Source: an uncultured Mollicutes bacterium (GTDB taxonomy: Bacteria > Bacillota_I > Bacilli_A > RFN20 > CAG-826). Taken from it: a stretch of 5,223 bases of DNA. The stretch is from assembly GCA_945935945.1 (NCBI GenBank), contig CAMESA010000078.1, forward strand, positions 1 to 5,223. Reading direction: 5' to 3'. The notes under the pieces were generated by a model. The model saw nothing but the letters and a program-made list of their open reading frames with translations. It was not told where the DNA came from and searched no databases. Positions 5,221 through 5,223 of the stretch are shown here, one piece after another. The stretch's first letter is position 1; every line of letters begins with the position of its first letter. The translations under genes were made by a program, and so were the position numbers.

Positions 5221-5223
5221 CAT

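Overview
The window is AT-rich chromosomal DNA from a low-GC Gram-positive bacterium of the Bacilli/Mollicutes group. This rests on three things: the linkage of rplI to a replicative helicase gene and then to walJ and rlmH, the biased AT-rich codon use, and the tmRNA tag. The tag ends in YAFAA, which resembles both the -YAFA ends known from Mollicutes and the -ALAA ends usual in other bacteria. All five tryptophans in the predicted proteins are encoded by TGG and no gene ends in TGA, so the standard code fits, but a change at TGA cannot be excluded. The species cannot be named from this sequence.

Positions 10-3469 on the + strand form one tightly packed gene run: rplI (ribosomal protein bL9), dnaB (replicative helicase), walJ (metallo-beta-lactamase-fold protein), rlmH (23S rRNA pseudouridine methyltransferase) and a 113-residue acidic protein of unknown function. 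Neighbours are 1 nt apart, overlap by 8 and 14 nt, or lie 10 nt apart, so co-transcription and translational coupling are likely. Only the last gene has a consensus Shine-Dalgarno sequence. The run joins ribosome function (bL9, RlmH), replication (DnaB) and probable nuclease activity (WalJ). The upstream part of the operon, including its promoter, lies outside the window.

A 26-bp perfect palindrome at 3470-3495, flanked by T runs on both strands, ends this operon and also the convergent gene at 3498-4616. That minus-strand gene encodes a 372-residue protein with four predicted membrane segments and a large loop probably outside the cell; its function is unknown. Its promoter region holds a 22-bp perfect palindrome (4637-4658) flanked by a second pair of inverted arms, one of which includes part of the Shine-Dalgarno sequence. 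This looks like an operator.

After a short AT-rich divergent region, ssrA (tmRNA, 4821-5175) follows with its own promoter and a rho-independent terminator. It is complete, with a tRNA-Ala-like acceptor stem carrying G3:U70, a T arm, helix P2, an encoded CCA and a readable tag frame. No mobile element, CRISPR array or tRNA gene was seen. Apart from the regulatory palindrome, the tag variant and two unknown proteins, this is ordinary core-genome DNA, and I found no evidence for a new multi-gene system.
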